Below are positions 9,506 to 18,131 of a DNA stretch of 64,000 nt, one piece after another; position 1 is the first letter of the stretch; each line of letters begins with the position of its first letter. The notes under the pieces are model-generated. The model saw only the letters and a list, made by a program, of their open reading frames with translations. It did no database searches and was not told the origin of the DNA. The DNA is from Macrococcoides bohemicum (GTDB lineage Bacteria > Bacillota > Bacilli > Staphylococcales > Staphylococcaceae). The stretch is taken from NCBI RefSeq assembly GCF_003259675.1, contig NZ_PZJG01000004.1, positions 124,001-188,000 of the forward strand. The letters run 5' to 3'. Position numbers and translations under genes: made by a program.

Positions 9506-10531
9506 TTATTTACGACTTTTAAAGTTAGCCAACTCATTACGGACGTATTCTAGAGTCAACAATCTCTCTTTAATCTCTTCTACAGAAAGGATATGTGTAT
9601 TATCGGAATTATATTCTTTAGCTTCTGTTATTTCATCCGAACCTTCTTCAACATAATTAGCGTAATTTAAATCTCTTGAATCCGCTGGTATTCTATAATA
9701 GTTACCCATATCCTCAGACTTAGCCCACTCTTCTTTTGTTAACAACGTCTCATATTTCTTCTCACCGTGACGCGTACCGATAATCTTAACTTCGTTATCC
9801 ACCTCAAATAACTGCTTTAAGGCTTCAGCTAAGTCAGCTACCGTTGAAGCATCTGATTTCTGAACCATGATATCCCCTGTCTTGGCATGTTTAAATGCAT
9901 GCTCAACCAGTTCAACAGCTTCTTCTAAACTCATTAGGAAACGTGTCATCGAGCCATCAGTAACTGTAAGAGGCTCGCCTGCTTTAATCTGTTCAATGAA
10001 TAAAGGAATAACTGATCCGCGAGATGCCATTACATTTCCGTAACGTGTACCACAAATCAATGTTTCATCTTCAGTAACAGTTCTAGATTTAGCAACAAAT
10101 ACTTTTTCCATTAACGCTTTGGAGATCCCCATCGCATTTACTGGATATGCCGCTTTATCAGTAGATAAGCAAATGACCTTACTGACATTATTACGAATCG
10201 CTGCATTAAGTACGTTCTCAGTTCCAATTACATTTGTTCTCATCGCTTCCATAGGGAAGAACTCACATGAAGGAACCTGTTTCAATGCCGCAGCATGAAA
10301 CACAAAATCTACGCCACGCATTGCGTCATTAATACTCCCTTCATCACGAATATTACCAATATAAAATTTAATCTTTGGATTATTATATTTCTTACGCATA
10401 TCGTCTTGTTTCTTCTCATCACGTGAGAAGATTCTAATTTCTTTAAAGTCACTATGTAAGAACTTATCTAATACAGCATTACCGAATGAACCTGTTCCAC
10501 CTGTAATTAACAACGTTTTACCTTCAAACAT
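9506..10531 (-). CDS. capE: UDP-GlcNAc 4,6-dehydratase/5-epimerase
   Basis: A 341-residue soluble SDR enzyme that converts UDP-GlcNAc to the 4-keto-6-deoxy-L-arabino intermediate, the first step towards UDP-L-FucNAc. Motifs seen: LLITGGTGSFGNAV for NAD(P), FHAAALKQVPSCEFFP, and the STDKAAYPVNAMGISK catalytic segment in which methionine replaces the usual tyrosine, typical of the CapE/FlaA1 group. The chosen start is ATG 10531 behind AAGGAAG; an in-frame GTG at 10540 lies too close to that site. It follows capD by about 25 bp. Confidence 0.93.
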   Translation of the reverse strand: MFEGKTLLITGGTGSFGNAVLDKFLHSDFKEIRIFSRDEKKQDDMRKKYNNPKIKFYIGNIRDEGSINDAMRGVDFVFHAAALKQVPSCEFFPMEAMRTNVIGTENVLNAAIRNNVSKVICLSTDKAAYPVNAMGISKALMEKVFVAKSRTVTEDETLICGTRYGNVMASRGSVIPLFIEQIKAGEPLTVTDGSMTRFLMSLEEAVELVEHAFKHAKTGDIMVQKSDASTVADLAEALKQLFEVDNEVKIIGTRHGEKKYETLLTKEEWAKSEDMGNYYRIPADSRDLNYANYVEEGSDEITEAKEYNSDNTHILSVEEIKERLLTLEYVRNELANFKSRK

Positions 10532-10556
10532 TCTCTGCACTTCCTTTAATAATTAG

Positions 10557-12344
10557 TTACTTAATAAATTTCAGCAAATCATTTTTTAAATTCGTACTAC
10601 TTAACAATTCTGGAATTTTTTCTTCAATCTCAGAAAGCTCTATCGTATTTGCTTTCCCTATATAAATCTTCGGATATATTTGATCTGGATGAATTTCTTT
10701 TTCGTCTAGTAATTCTTCATACATCTTCTCTCCAGGTCTGATTCCAGTAAATTCTATCGGAATCTCATCCTCTTTAAAGCCACAAAGACGAATCATATTT
10801 TTAGCTAGATCTACAATTTTTACAGGTTCACCCATATCAAGTACAAATATTTCGCCACCTTTTGCAAGTGCCCCTGCTTGGATGACTAACCTAGAGGCTT
10901 CTGGTATGGTCATGAAGTAACGTGTCATATCAGGATGTGTAACAGTTACAGGACCACCTGCTTCAATTTGCTGCTTAAATTTAGGTATTACTGATCCTCT
11001 AGATCCTAATACATTACCGAAACGCACAGCAACAAACCTTGTTGTAGTATTCTCTTTATCCAATGCTTGAATAACCATCTCAGCAACGCGTTTCGTTGCC
11101 CCCATCACATTCGGAGGATTTACAGCTTTATCTGTGGATACAAGCACAAATCTACTCACTTCTGCATTTAATGCAGCTTCAGCAGTATTTTTTGTTCCAA
11201 TAATATTATTCTTTACTGCTTCAGTAGGATTATATTCCATTAAAGGTACATGTTTATGAGCAGCTGCATGATAAACAATATCTGGCTGATATTTCAGCAT
11301 CTGTTCAAACATACGATCACGGTCCTGAACATCTGCAATTATCGGGATAATTTCGACACTACCAAGTAGCTTTTTATTTAACTCTTCATTAATTAAATAT
11401 ATTGAATTTTCCCCGTGCCCTAACAATACAAGACGTCTAGGCTTAAACTTAACAACTTGACGACATAGCTCTGAACCAATAGAACCACCAGCGCCTGTTA
11501 CTAATATTGTCTTATTCTCAATCTGTTCTAAAATCCCCTGATCATCAAGTTCAATGGGATCGCGACCTAATAAATCTTCTACTTCAACTTTCTTAAGTTG
11601 GGAAACTTCAAGTTTACCTGCCATCACATCGTCGATATTCGGCATAATTAAAACTTCTGACCCCGTATCTGTTGCAGCTTTATATATGTCATTTAACTTT
11701 TGCTTATCTAGACTTGGAATAGCAATTACGATACGTTTGATATCGTATTTAGTTACTAAACTATGTATATCTGAGGTTGTACCTCTCACTTTGATGCCAT
11801 CTGTTAATTCAATATTCTTCTTGTTCACATCATCATCGACAGCAACTACAGGTTTCATTCCCATGGCCGGTGTTGATAACATCTGATGAATTAATAAGTT
11901 TCCACCTCGACCTGCACCTACAACCATGGTTGGAATTAATTCTATATCTGTTTCCAAAATGTACTTTCTTAGTACTCGCCAGCTGATTCTTGAACCTCCT
12001 ATTAATATGAGGTGCATCATCCATGTGATAAATATTAGGCGTATGAATACACGACCATTAATGATAAATGCAAGAATTGAGGTTAATAAGATACTTGCCG
12101 TAACACCTTTTACGATTGCCATCAGTTCATTGATACTCGCATATTCCCATGCACGGTGATACAGATTGAATATGTATGCAAACAAATGATGACTTAGAAG
12201 AAGGATTACTGAATATACTAATAAATCATTGAGCTGGTCACCTTTGAAGAATGGAAAGATAATTGAATAACAGAAAAAGACAGAAAGTGATACGATGATT
12301 GAATCTAAAACAATTAACAACATTAACCTTTTTTTAGCTGTCAT
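10557..12344 (-). CDS. capD: Membrane UDP-GlcNAc 4,6-dehydratase
   Basis: A 595-residue WbpM/PglF-type enzyme: four N-terminal membrane helices (about residues 8-115), a first nucleotide-binding domain (VVGAGRGGNLLIHQM near 140), and a C-terminal catalytic SDR domain from about residue 275 (ILVTGAGGSIGSELCRQ; STDKAVNPPNVMGATK). It forms UDP-2-acetamido-2,6-dideoxy-4-keto-hexose, in S. aureus the precursor of UDP-D-FucNAc used for the first sugar. The partner reductase CapN is not in this window. It follows capB by 23 bp; the capC phosphatase gene normally between them is absent. Confidence 0.93.
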   Translation of the reverse strand: MTAKKRLMLLIVLDSIIVSLSVFFCYSIIFPFFKGDQLNDLLVYSVILLLSHHLFAYIFNLYHRAWEYASINELMAIVKGVTASILLTSILAFIINGRVFIRLIFITWMMHLILIGGSRISWRVLRKYILETDIELIPTMVVGAGRGGNLLIHQMLSTPAMGMKPVVAVDDDVNKKNIELTDGIKVRGTTSDIHSLVTKYDIKRIVIAIPSLDKQKLNDIYKAATDTGSEVLIMPNIDDVMAGKLEVSQLKKVEVEDLLGRDPIELDDQGILEQIENKTILVTGAGGSIGSELCRQVVKFKPRRLVLLGHGENSIYLINEELNKKLLGSVEIIPIIADVQDRDRMFEQMLKYQPDIVYHAAAHKHVPLMEYNPTEAVKNNIIGTKNTAEAALNAEVSRFVLVSTDKAVNPPNVMGATKRVAEMVIQALDKENTTTRFVAVRFGNVLGSRGSVIPKFKQQIEAGGPVTVTHPDMTRYFMTIPEASRLVIQAGALAKGGEIFVLDMGEPVKIVDLAKNMIRLCGFKEDEIPIEFTGIRPGEKMYEELLDEKEIHPDQIYPKIYIGKANTIELSEIEEKIPELLSSTNLKNDLLKFIK

Positions 12345-12367
12345 GATGTTGTTCCTTTCTGTTAATT

Positions 12368-13084
12368 TTATTTGCCGTAGTATTCATAATAGTAGTAGTC
12401 ATCTTTTGATGATTTCTCTACATTATTTAATACGATTCCCAGTATGTTTGCATCAGATTTCTGTAGCACTTCTTTCGCTTTAACCAAATAATGCTTATTA
12501 TTTATCTCCACGTTAGTTACTAAGATCGTCCCATCAGCAACGATAGACATGATTACAGCATCTGTTACAGCGAGTATAGGTGGTGTATCAATAATAATCA
12601 TATCAAAGTATTGCTCAAAACTTGCAATTAATTCTTTGAAACGTTTAGAACCTAACAGCTCACTTGGATTTGGAGGAATTGGCCCTGATGTCATAATTGA
12701 TAAATTATCAACTTGAGTATTCTGTACTGCTTTGTCTATACCAATTTGATCTGTAATCAGATTTGATAATCCGAAAACATTCTTAGTTTCAAATGTGTAA
12801 TGGGCAGTAGGTTTACGTAAATCACCGTCAATCAATAATACTTTTTTACCTGCCTGCGCATAAGTAACAGCAATATTGGCTGCAGTTGTTGATTTACCGG
12901 CTGAAGGCGCTGCTGAAGTTATAACGAGCTTCTTAATTTCATTATCAACACTTGAGAACATAATATTCGATCGAATCATACGATATTGCTCGCTGATTGT
13001 GGATTTAGGAAATAAATGCGTAATTAACTTTCTTTCTTTAGGGAGTTGTGTTAATTTACTTTTTCTTTTAAACAATATATTCAC
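12368..13084 (-). CDS. capB: Capsule tyrosine kinase (BY-kinase)
   Basis: About 238 residues. Walker A (SAAPSAGKST), Walker A' (LLIDGDLRKP) and Walker B (MIIIDTPP) mark a bacterial tyrosine kinase; the C-terminus is a tyrosine cluster (YYYYEYYG) that is autophosphorylated. It needs the cytosolic tail of CapA for activity and together they control chain length and capsule enzyme activity. The start is uncertain: GTG at 13084 is preferred over the adjacent TTG at 13087, and neither has a strong ribosome binding site, so translation is probably coupled to capA, 8 bp upstream. No capC phosphatase follows. Confidence 0.92.
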   Translation of the reverse strand: MNILFKRKSKLTQLPKERKLITHLFPKSTISEQYRMIRSNIMFSSVDNEIKKLVITSAAPSAGKSTTAANIAVTYAQAGKKVLLIDGDLRKPTAHYTFETKNVFGLSNLITDQIGIDKAVQNTQVDNLSIMTSGPIPPNPSELLGSKRFKELIASFEQYFDMIIIDTPPILAVTDAVIMSIVADGTILVTNVEINNKHYLVKAKEVLQKSDANILGIVLNNVEKSSKDDYYYYEYYGK

Positions 13085-13092
13085 CAATCTTT

Positions 13093-13770
13093 CTATTGTA
13101 ATGTTTTTTCATCAAAGTGTGGAATCATTCCAATTACAGGGATACCTAAGATTTCTTGAACTTCTTCTTCTGTTTTTACACGTTTATCTAAAATGCTGTT
13201 TAAAAGTGTGATCGCTAATCCGAGCAGTAATCCTAAAATTAAACCAATTAGTATGTTGATTAAAGGTTTAGGTTTTACTGGTGAAGCTTTCAAATTTTCA
13301 TCTGCTTTCGAAAGGACAGTAACATTATCTGTCTTCATGATCTTTCCGACTTCTTTAGAGAAGACACGCGCAGTTTCATTAACAATCTTAGCTGCATCCT
13401 TATAATTCTTTGAAGTTGCGGCGATTGTGATTACTTTAGATTGTGTTGAATTAGATACACTAATCTTTGAAGATAAATCGTTGGAGATATTTAAATTCTT
13501 AGCTACCTTGTCTAGTATGACCGGTGATTTAATGATTTCATTATATGTATTGATTAACTGTAAATCGGTCTGGTTGGCCTGTAATTCTAACTGCGATTTA
13601 TTTCCATTACTGTTAACAAGTATTTGCGTCGATGCCGAATATGTTGGTTTAATTAAGAAGAAACTAATTGCAGCTGCAATTAATGCTCCTAGTACTGATA
13701 TGCCAACAATGAACTTCCAATGTCTTTTTAATAGATTTAATACCTTCGAAATATCGATTACCTCTTCCAT
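13093..13770 (-). CDS. capA: Wzz-type chain-length regulator and kinase activator
   Basis: A 225-residue polysaccharide co-polymerase with two membrane segments (about residues 20-40 and 170-195) enclosing an outside domain, and a C-terminal cytosolic tail that activates CapB. The typical PVKPKPLINILIGLILG motif precedes the second helix. It is the first gene of the capsule operon, with an AGGAGGAAG ribosome binding site. The roughly 200 bp upstream is very AT-rich and must contain the operon promoter, but I could not single out one convincing -35/-10 pair. Confidence 0.92.
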   Translation of the reverse strand: MEEVIDISKVLNLLKRHWKFIVGISVLGALIAAAISFFLIKPTYSASTQILVNSNGNKSQLELQANQTDLQLINTYNEIIKSPVILDKVAKNLNISNDLSSKISVSNSTQSKVITIAATSKNYKDAAKIVNETARVFSKEVGKIMKTDNVTVLSKADENLKASPVKPKPLINILIGLILGLLLGLAITLLNSILDKRVKTEEEVQEILGIPVIGMIPHFDEKTLQ

Positions 13771-13930
13771 GTCTTCCTCCTAAAAATTCTATTTATTTTC
13801 TACTTTTAATAATATCATAATATTAGAAATTTGAGATTTAAATTTTTACATTCTCGCTTTTTTTATACAATAATTAACATAAAAACTTTATAATTTACAA
13901 ACTATATATTATGGAACAGAAAAAAACAGA

Positions 13931-13961
13931 AAAAAAAAGCATATGTAATCATTACATATGC
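13931..13961 (-). terminator. Intrinsic terminator of the second capO
   Basis: The arms 13939-13949 and 13951-13961 (GCATATGTAAT and its complement) form a hairpin, followed on the minus strand by eight T residues (13931-13938). It lies 18 bp after the stop of the 13979 gene and separates that gene from the capA operon. Confidence 0.85.
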
Positions 13962-13978
13962 CCCTTTCTAAAAATTTA

Positions 13979-15232
13979 TTATAGCTTTTGAATATTACCG
14001 TAATTATAGTAATCAACTTCTTTAAAATCGTTGTGCATTACATTCTTAGTATCAAAAATCACTTTAGACTTCATCGGTGCAAAATCAGCATCGCCCATCG
14101 ATTTAAATTCACTATGATCACTTACAACCAATACTAATGAGCTACCTTCTAAAGCATTAGCTAAATCCTTCTCAACCCAGTCAAGTTCCACATGTGGATC
14201 ATAAGCCACAACTTCTAGACCCTCTTCATTGTTAAGCATCTCATAGATATCAAACGCAGGAGATTCACGAATATCATCAACGTCACCTTTGTAAGTTAAT
14301 CCAAATACAGTTACTTTATTGCCTTCAACTTTTTTCAGGATATCTTTCGTTTTATTCACCACATACTCAGGCATTGACACATTGATATCACGTGCTAATT
14401 TAATCAATTTAGACTCTTCTGGTGCTTCAGCAATAATAAAGTAAGGGTCAACTGCTAAACAATGTCCACCAACACCTGGTCCTGGTGTATGTAAATTAAC
14501 ACGAGGGTGTTTATTTGCCATAGCGATAACGTCATGAACGTTAATATCTAGACGGTTACATATCTTAGCTAATTCATTAGCTAATGCAATGTTAACATCA
14601 CGATATGTATTCTCCATTAACTTAGACATTTCAGCAGTTTTAGCTTGTGTTTCAATCATTTCACCTTTTACAAAAATACCATATACTTTTTTACCTGCTT
14701 CAACACATGCCGGTGTAATACCACCGATAATACGATTGTTGTAAATTAATTCTTGCATGATTTGGCCAGGTAATACTCGTTCCGGACAATGCACGAGATA
14801 AATATCTTCACCGATCACAAAACCTTTTGATTCTAAATACGGTTTTACAAAGTCATCCATCGTACGTGGTGCAATGGTAGATTCAACAATCACTGTATCA
14901 CCTTTTTTAAGTAAAGGTACGATACTTTCAACACCTGCCATAACGATTGAATTGTCACAAGACTTATGTTCATCATCGTTGTTTGGTGTAGGCACTGCTA
15001 TAATATAAACATCCGCTTCTTCAGGTTTAGTTGCAGCTCTGAATTTCCCGCTTGAAAGTACTTCATCTAAAGCTTCTTGTAGACCTGGTTCTTCGATATG
15101 AATTTGACCATTATTTAATTTATCCACTGCTTCTTGTTTAATATCTACACCTAATACATCTACACCATGTTTAGCGAACATAATAGAAGTAGGTAGACCA
15201 ATGTAGCCTAATCCAATTGTTGTTAATTTCAA
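13979..15232 (-). CDS. capO: UDP-N-acetyl-D-mannosamine dehydrogenase (copy 2)
   Basis: A 417-residue WecC/CapO-family enzyme with GLGYIGLPTSIMFAKHGV, TAEMSKLMENTYRD and the catalytic GGHCLAVDPYF, very close throughout to the copy at 1858-3117. It looks closer to the CapO I remember from S. aureus than copy 1 does (for instance the DVLGVDI and AYDPHVELD segments). The likely start is TTG 15232-15230, preceded by GGATAGGTG at six bases and giving the family-standard MKLT start; an upstream GTG at 15241 would add three residues. It is transcribed alone, with a terminator on each side, between the two polysaccharide clusters, and could serve either. Confidence 0.9.
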   Translation of the reverse strand: MKLTTIGLGYIGLPTSIMFAKHGVDVLGVDIKQEAVDKLNNGQIHIEEPGLQEALDEVLSSGKFRAATKPEEADVYIIAVPTPNNDDEHKSCDNSIVMAGVESIVPLLKKGDTVIVESTIAPRTMDDFVKPYLESKGFVIGEDIYLVHCPERVLPGQIMQELIYNNRIIGGITPACVEAGKKVYGIFVKGEMIETQAKTAEMSKLMENTYRDVNIALANELAKICNRLDINVHDVIAMANKHPRVNLHTPGPGVGGHCLAVDPYFIIAEAPEESKLIKLARDINVSMPEYVVNKTKDILKKVEGNKVTVFGLTYKGDVDDIRESPAFDIYEMLNNEEGLEVVAYDPHVELDWVEKDLANALEGSSLVLVVSDHSEFKSMGDADFAPMKSKVIFDTKNVMHNDFKEVDYYNYGNIQKL

Positions 15233-15451
15233 AATAAACACCTATCCTTTAGCTTACGCGCTGCGTATATTTTTCATATATTTACTGTGTAAGAAATTGA
15301 GAAGTTCTATAAGGTAAATATACTTTTCCAAACTTATGTTACATCATTATAGCTATAAATGCCACAATAATCTACTTAAATTGCTCTATATATTATATGC
15401 ATTCCATTAAAATTAGATATTTTAAAAAATTAAAATCAACCTATTAATAAT

Positions 15452-15478
15452 AAAAAAGATGGCACATATGTCCATCTT
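15452..15478 (-). terminator. Terminator closing the ABC-type polysaccharide cluster
   Basis: The arms AAGATGG (15456-15462) and CCATCTT (15472-15478) form a hairpin that is followed on the minus strand by a T-run at 15452-15457. It lies directly after the asparagine-synthetase-like gene. Confidence 0.85.
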
Positions 15479-15486
15479 AAATCAGT

Positions 15487-17262
15487 TTATTTCATATATA
15501 ATGTGCCTGCTTTAATCCAGGAAGAGGTCGTAGTAGGTTTATGATAAATAATTTCAATTTCATATAATTTATTAGATAATAACTTATATCCATTACTTAA
15601 ATCTACAATATCAATTAACTGTTCTTGATTGCCTTCACTTATCTTAACACTAATATAATTTTTCCCTTTCGGATTTGTATATGTTGAGAACAATAAACCA
15701 TCTTCTTCTCGTTTTATATCAACTTTATATTTTAATTTTTGAGTATCTTTTAAATTTACTTTTGGAATTAAAACATACATTTCCTCATCTAAATCAAAAT
15801 CCATATTTGTTTCATTTATAATACCACCATGTGCTGCAATTGTATGTAATATCTCATTGCGTTCATAATCATATAATGTACCACTACCATTATCTTCAAA
15901 AAAGTTTAATATTGGCCAATACGTATTTATTAGATCTTTATGGAATAAATTATACATTCTGATTTCATGTGGTAAGTGCAGTAATAAATTTAATGTCTTT
16001 CTATCATTTAAGTAATTGAAAAAATCCATCACTCTATCTGTCTCTTTCACTAATTGATTATGCCAATTTCCCATTCTTGAATCTATGTGAATGATATCGA
16101 GTAATTCAATAATATTATTTGTTTCAATATTAGTTTGTGTTCTTTCAAAATATTCGTGAGTTAACTGAATCGCTTTTTCAAAACTTATATCCTGTAATTG
16201 CTTATGATGGATATGTTCATAAATATCTTGAAAAGATAAATTTTTATGTAAATATTCTTTAGGATAATCAAATTTTGCATTTGAAAATATAACACTTCTA
16301 AACTGAAATACATCTTCTACTTCTTTCGCGTATTTCTTTTCAAATTTTTCTGCTATTGGATGATTAAACGTAGTTCCTGTCCATTCAAACATGTCTTTTG
16401 AATATTCCTCATCAACATCATTTACATTAAATTCTATGAATTCATGATCTATATTTATATTTTTGATTAAACGATTGACAATCATCTTGTCATTTTTGTA
16501 AATTTGTCTTGCACGTTTATCTTGAATTCCATAAATATCTTTCATATAAGTGAAAGTATTAATTCTATTACCAAGGGATTTTGATAATGCTAAAGTACAT
16601 TTTGAATCAATGCCACCTGTGATACCTACTAATAATTTATTATCCCTTTCACTTAATGATGCATTTAAATTTTTAACATGTTTCTTCATTTCCGATAATA
16701 TTTCTTGATATCGATGGTGAATTAAGTCTGGATTAGGAAAAATCCTTTCAGTCCCACTGCCCAATGTTAGTTTTAACGAAGGGACAAGTTTGTAAACATC
16801 TTCGTATCTGGAATAATCTAAAGCATTTATACGTTGATATTTTTTCTTTTTATTTAATAAATCACCTATTAATTTATCGTGGGATGATACAACGTTTAAA
16901 TCTAACGTATAGTATGGGGATCTAAAACCCGCTGCATCCGAAAATAATTCTATTGATCCATCTTTAACTTTGATGATCACAAATGATCCATTTAACATAT
17001 TTACATAGTGACTTTTACTTGATAGGGTTTCATGTAAGATTCCTTTTAATATATGAAATGTAGAATCGTTAGGTTGAGTGATATCGATAGCATATCCCAA
17101 TAAATGAACGGCATCTTCATTATTAATATATGATTCAAAAATGATATCTTCTGAAATATATAGATGATAATCATTATTTAATGCTATCTTTATTGGCACA
17201 TGTTCATTTTCAAGTTCTTGATTACTGATGATAAATGCTTTATGTATTTTATATTTCTCCAA
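15487..17262 (-). CDS. Asparagine-synthetase-like ligase in polysaccharide cluster
   Basis: A 591-residue protein of the asparagine synthetase B superfamily. The ATP-pyrophosphatase loop GITGGIDSKCTLALS is at about residues 211-225. The N-terminal Ntn-type domain (about 1-180) is present but lacks the Cys2 nucleophile needed to release ammonia from glutamine: the protein begins MEKYKIHK. In this it resembles beta-lactam-synthetase-like members that activate a carboxylate with ATP but do not use glutamine. In a polysaccharide cluster such enzymes can form an amide on a sugar acid; UDP-ManNAcA made by the neighbouring capO is a possible substrate (inference). It starts at TTG 17262 behind AAAGGAG and is the last gene of the cluster. 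Confidence 0.8.
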   Translation of the reverse strand: MEKYKIHKAFIISNQELENEHVPIKIALNNDYHLYISEDIIFESYINNEDAVHLLGYAIDITQPNDSTFHILKGILHETLSSKSHYVNMLNGSFVIIKVKDGSIELFSDAAGFRSPYYTLDLNVVSSHDKLIGDLLNKKKKYQRINALDYSRYEDVYKLVPSLKLTLGSGTERIFPNPDLIHHRYQEILSEMKKHVKNLNASLSERDNKLLVGITGGIDSKCTLALSKSLGNRINTFTYMKDIYGIQDKRARQIYKNDKMIVNRLIKNINIDHEFIEFNVNDVDEEYSKDMFEWTGTTFNHPIAEKFEKKYAKEVEDVFQFRSVIFSNAKFDYPKEYLHKNLSFQDIYEHIHHKQLQDISFEKAIQLTHEYFERTQTNIETNNIIELLDIIHIDSRMGNWHNQLVKETDRVMDFFNYLNDRKTLNLLLHLPHEIRMYNLFHKDLINTYWPILNFFEDNGSGTLYDYERNEILHTIAAHGGIINETNMDFDLDEEMYVLIPKVNLKDTQKLKYKVDIKREEDGLLFSTYTNPKGKNYISVKISEGNQEQLIDIVDLSNGYKLLSNKLYEIEIIYHKPTTTSSWIKAGTLYMK

Positions 17263-17283
17263 TGTAATACTCCTTTCTACTTC

Positions 17284-18063
17284 TTAATCAGAAATGATTT
17301 CATGTATGATTCTGGTTAAGAAAACCGGAAATTTATATTTCAAATTTTGATGTCCTTCATAATGTTGTAAATCTAAAGCATATAATTTTTTTCTTTTCGT
17401 TAACATCGACATATATGGACGTAAATGTTTAATGTAGTGTAAATCTTGATTACCAGCATGTAAAAATAATTTTGTTGATTCATCTAGATTAAGCATTTTT
17501 TCTTTCATATCATTTTGAACAGATTCAAAATCATCTTCATGTTTTAAGATATTATTAAAGATTAAGGTTCTAGCTTTTTCATTGATTTCATTTAAATAGT
17601 TTAACGGAAAATATTGTGGTGCACCTGCAATGATATAACCAGCTTTTAATGCATTACCTATAAGGATAGCTCCAGTACCACCTTTAGACGAACCTGCTAT
17701 GATGAGATGCTCACGTTTAATATTATGTTGCGACATTATTTCTTGAATCAAAGATGCTGAATCATTCAAATAGTTTGGCTCACTTTTCGTCCCATAATAA
17801 TATGTCGGGATATTATCAACTTCATCCATGATATAAAGTTTATTAGATTTAATATTGATTAATGTTTTTATATAATTAAATTTCGCATCTTCTTTAAGTG
17901 CTTCTCTACCATTGAATCCTGAAAGAACCACAATAAGATAGGGTGAATTTTTTTCAGGAAGAAACATGTATTTGATAGGATGCTGTTTTCCTTGATAAAT
18001 ATTTTCTTTTTCTTTAATGAGTTGCTTTATACTTATTTGTTTCACTTTATTAAATAATTTCAT
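17284..18063 (-). CDS. Alpha/beta-hydrolase, GSSKGG type
   Basis: A 259-residue soluble protein. LIIAGSSKGGTGAILIGNAL at about residues 118-137 is a nucleophile elbow (G-S-S-K-G-G), and a late histidine (ALDLQHYEGH) could complete the triad. No signal peptide. I do not recognise a closer family; it may be an acyl-ester hydrolase or transferase acting on the polymer or its precursor. The start at ATG 18063 is chosen because AGGATGAGGG lies just before it; an earlier in-frame start at 18132 would place 23 codons inside a strong hairpin. The gene is separated from the heparinase-like gene by that hairpin. Confidence 0.7.
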   Translation of the reverse strand: MKLFNKVKQISIKQLIKEKENIYQGKQHPIKYMFLPEKNSPYLIVVLSGFNGREALKEDAKFNYIKTLINIKSNKLYIMDEVDNIPTYYYGTKSEPNYLNDSASLIQEIMSQHNIKREHLIIAGSSKGGTGAILIGNALKAGYIIAGAPQYFPLNYLNEINEKARTLIFNNILKHEDDFESVQNDMKEKMLNLDESTKLFLHAGNQDLHYIKHLRPYMSMLTKRKKLYALDLQHYEGHQNLKYKFPVFLTRIIHEIISD

Positions 18064-18078
18064 ACCCTCATCCTTTAT

Positions 18079-18124
18079 AAAAAAAGAGCTAAAGATAGAT
18101 GGTACTAGCTTTATCTTTAGCTCT
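18079..18124 (-). terminator. Strong hairpin with U-tract between two cluster genes
   Basis: The arms 18085-18097 and 18112-18124 (AGAGCTAAAGATA and its complement) form a perfect 13-bp stem, followed on the minus strand by seven T residues (18079-18085). It begins 8 bp after the heparinase-like stop and ends about 15 bp before the start codon of the next gene, leaving no room for a new promoter downstream. It may work as an attenuator that lowers expression of the last two genes. Confidence 0.85.
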
Positions 18125-18131
18125 ATTAACA

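Noticed and set aside
11554-12159. Several long plus-strand frames inside capD and similar ones opposite cpaA, fabI, prfC and capA
   Set aside because: They overlap fully supported minus-strand genes, lack ribosome binding sites and have no recognisable domains.
13771-13978. A defined promoter for the capA operon
   Set aside because: Several AT-rich -10-like boxes exist, but none pairs with a credible -35, so no site is called.
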